13,996 nucleotides of DNA, taken from positions 1-13,996 of the forward strand of contig JAXDHQ010000102.1 in assembly GCA_034664395.1 (NCBI GenBank), written 5' to 3'. The translations under genes and the position numbers were made by a program. Shown in pieces: positions 13,866 to 13,996 of this stretch; within the stretch, counting starts at the first letter, position 1, and every line of letters begins with the position of its first letter. The stretch is from JAOPZW01 sp034664395 (GTDB lineage Bacteria; Actinomycetota; Thermoleophilia; Solirubrobacterales; Solirubrobacteraceae). The notes below the pieces were generated by a model. That model was not told the DNA's origin. It did no database searches and saw only the letters and a list, made by a program, of their open reading frames with translations.

Positions 13866-13882
13866 ATTGAATCACATTCAAT
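13866..13882. promoter_or_regulatory. Candidate TetR operator palindrome
   Basis: Perfect inverted repeat ATTGAAT-CAC-ATTCAAT, strikingly AT-rich against its surroundings. It ends 35 bases before the start codon of the first gene of the operon that encodes the TetR regulator. Length, symmetry and position match TetR-family operators. I cannot place -35 and -10 boxes with confidence, but the site must lie at or near the promoter. Confidence 0.65.
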
Positions 13883-13900
13883 AGAGCGTGGCTATCGGTG

Positions 13901-13964
13901 GCCGGGTCTCCCCGCGCGCCGGCGGCGCCCCGGGGCGCATGGCACCGAGGGGAGCAGACCCGGC
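13901..13964. repeat. Nested inverted repeats at the right edge
   Basis: Outer arms GCCGGGTCT (13901-13909) and AGACCCGGC (13956-13964) pair perfectly and can extend through a CCCC/GGGG step with a three-base bulge. Inside lies a perfect 14-bp palindrome GCGCCCCGGGGCGC (13925-13938). No gene is supported between 13883 and the window end. This may be a terminator of a gene beyond the edge or a leader structure; no U-run is present on either strand. Confidence 0.45.
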
Positions 13965-13996
13965 GCAGAGTCGTGACGTTCGAGGGGCCCGCGGAC

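Noticed and set aside
13831..13881. Upstream ATG at 13881 as start of the membrane protein
   Set aside because: It lies within the operator palindrome and would add an Arg-rich tail; ATG 13830 has AGGAGG at proper distance.
12451..13884. Plus-strand open frame of 477 codons opposite the membrane protein
   Set aside because: Extremely biased Arg/Ala/Asp/Glu composition; the minus-strand frame has membrane helices, a strong ribosome site and coherent motifs.
13973..13996. Plus-strand GTG that could start a divergent gene at the right edge
   Set aside because: Only eight codons are visible, with no well-spaced ribosome site; nothing can be supported.

Overview
The window is very GC-rich (by eye well above 70%). 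Its genes are tightly packed and linked by ATGA, GTGA or TGATG overlaps. All fourteen genes I support lie on the minus strand, so transcription runs from the right edge to the left edge. GTG starts, strong GGAGG ribosome sites next to apparently leaderless starts, and an actinobacterial style of sugar-uptake lipoprotein suggest a high-GC actinomycete. Thermoleophilia/Solirubrobacterales is my guess; no rRNA or marker gene is present to confirm it.

Right block (13996 to 11055): a structured non-coding stretch (13901-13964) is followed by a 17-bp palindrome that looks like a TetR operator. Then come three packed genes: a 555-residue multi-pass membrane protein of unknown function, a TetR-family repressor, and nicotinamidase PncA. 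The membrane protein carries an internally duplicated D-x3-H-x3-G-x-D-x7-H motif and an extracytoplasmic beta-rich segment near its C-terminus.

Central block (about 11057 to 2462): a pentose (most likely D-xylose) uptake and catabolism operon. In transcription order it encodes a ROK-family repressor, lipoprotein XylF, a single-domain ABC ATPase, permease XylH, a Gfo/Idh/MocA sugar dehydrogenase, a diverged xylose-isomerase-family TIM barrel in the place normally held by xylA, xylulokinase XylB, and a small secreted protein of unknown function. A promoter with an exact TTGACA -35 box and an overlapping inverted repeat precede the repressor gene. GC-rich hairpins sit at three internal gaps, and a hairpin after the secreted protein probably ends the transcript. 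XylF-ATPase-XylH bring the sugar in; isomerase and XylB would turn it into xylulose 5-phosphate; the dehydrogenase offers a possible oxidative branch or a use for a related sugar.

Left block (about 2435 to 1): a DeoR/GlpR-type regulator with a probable leaderless GTG start, a YbjJ-like MFS transporter, and a HAD-family phosphatase that runs off the left edge. The three are chained by 4-base overlaps and look like a sugar-phosphate-responsive transport and dephosphorylation unit. I see no rRNA, tRNA, CRISPR array, insertion sequence or plus-strand gene.
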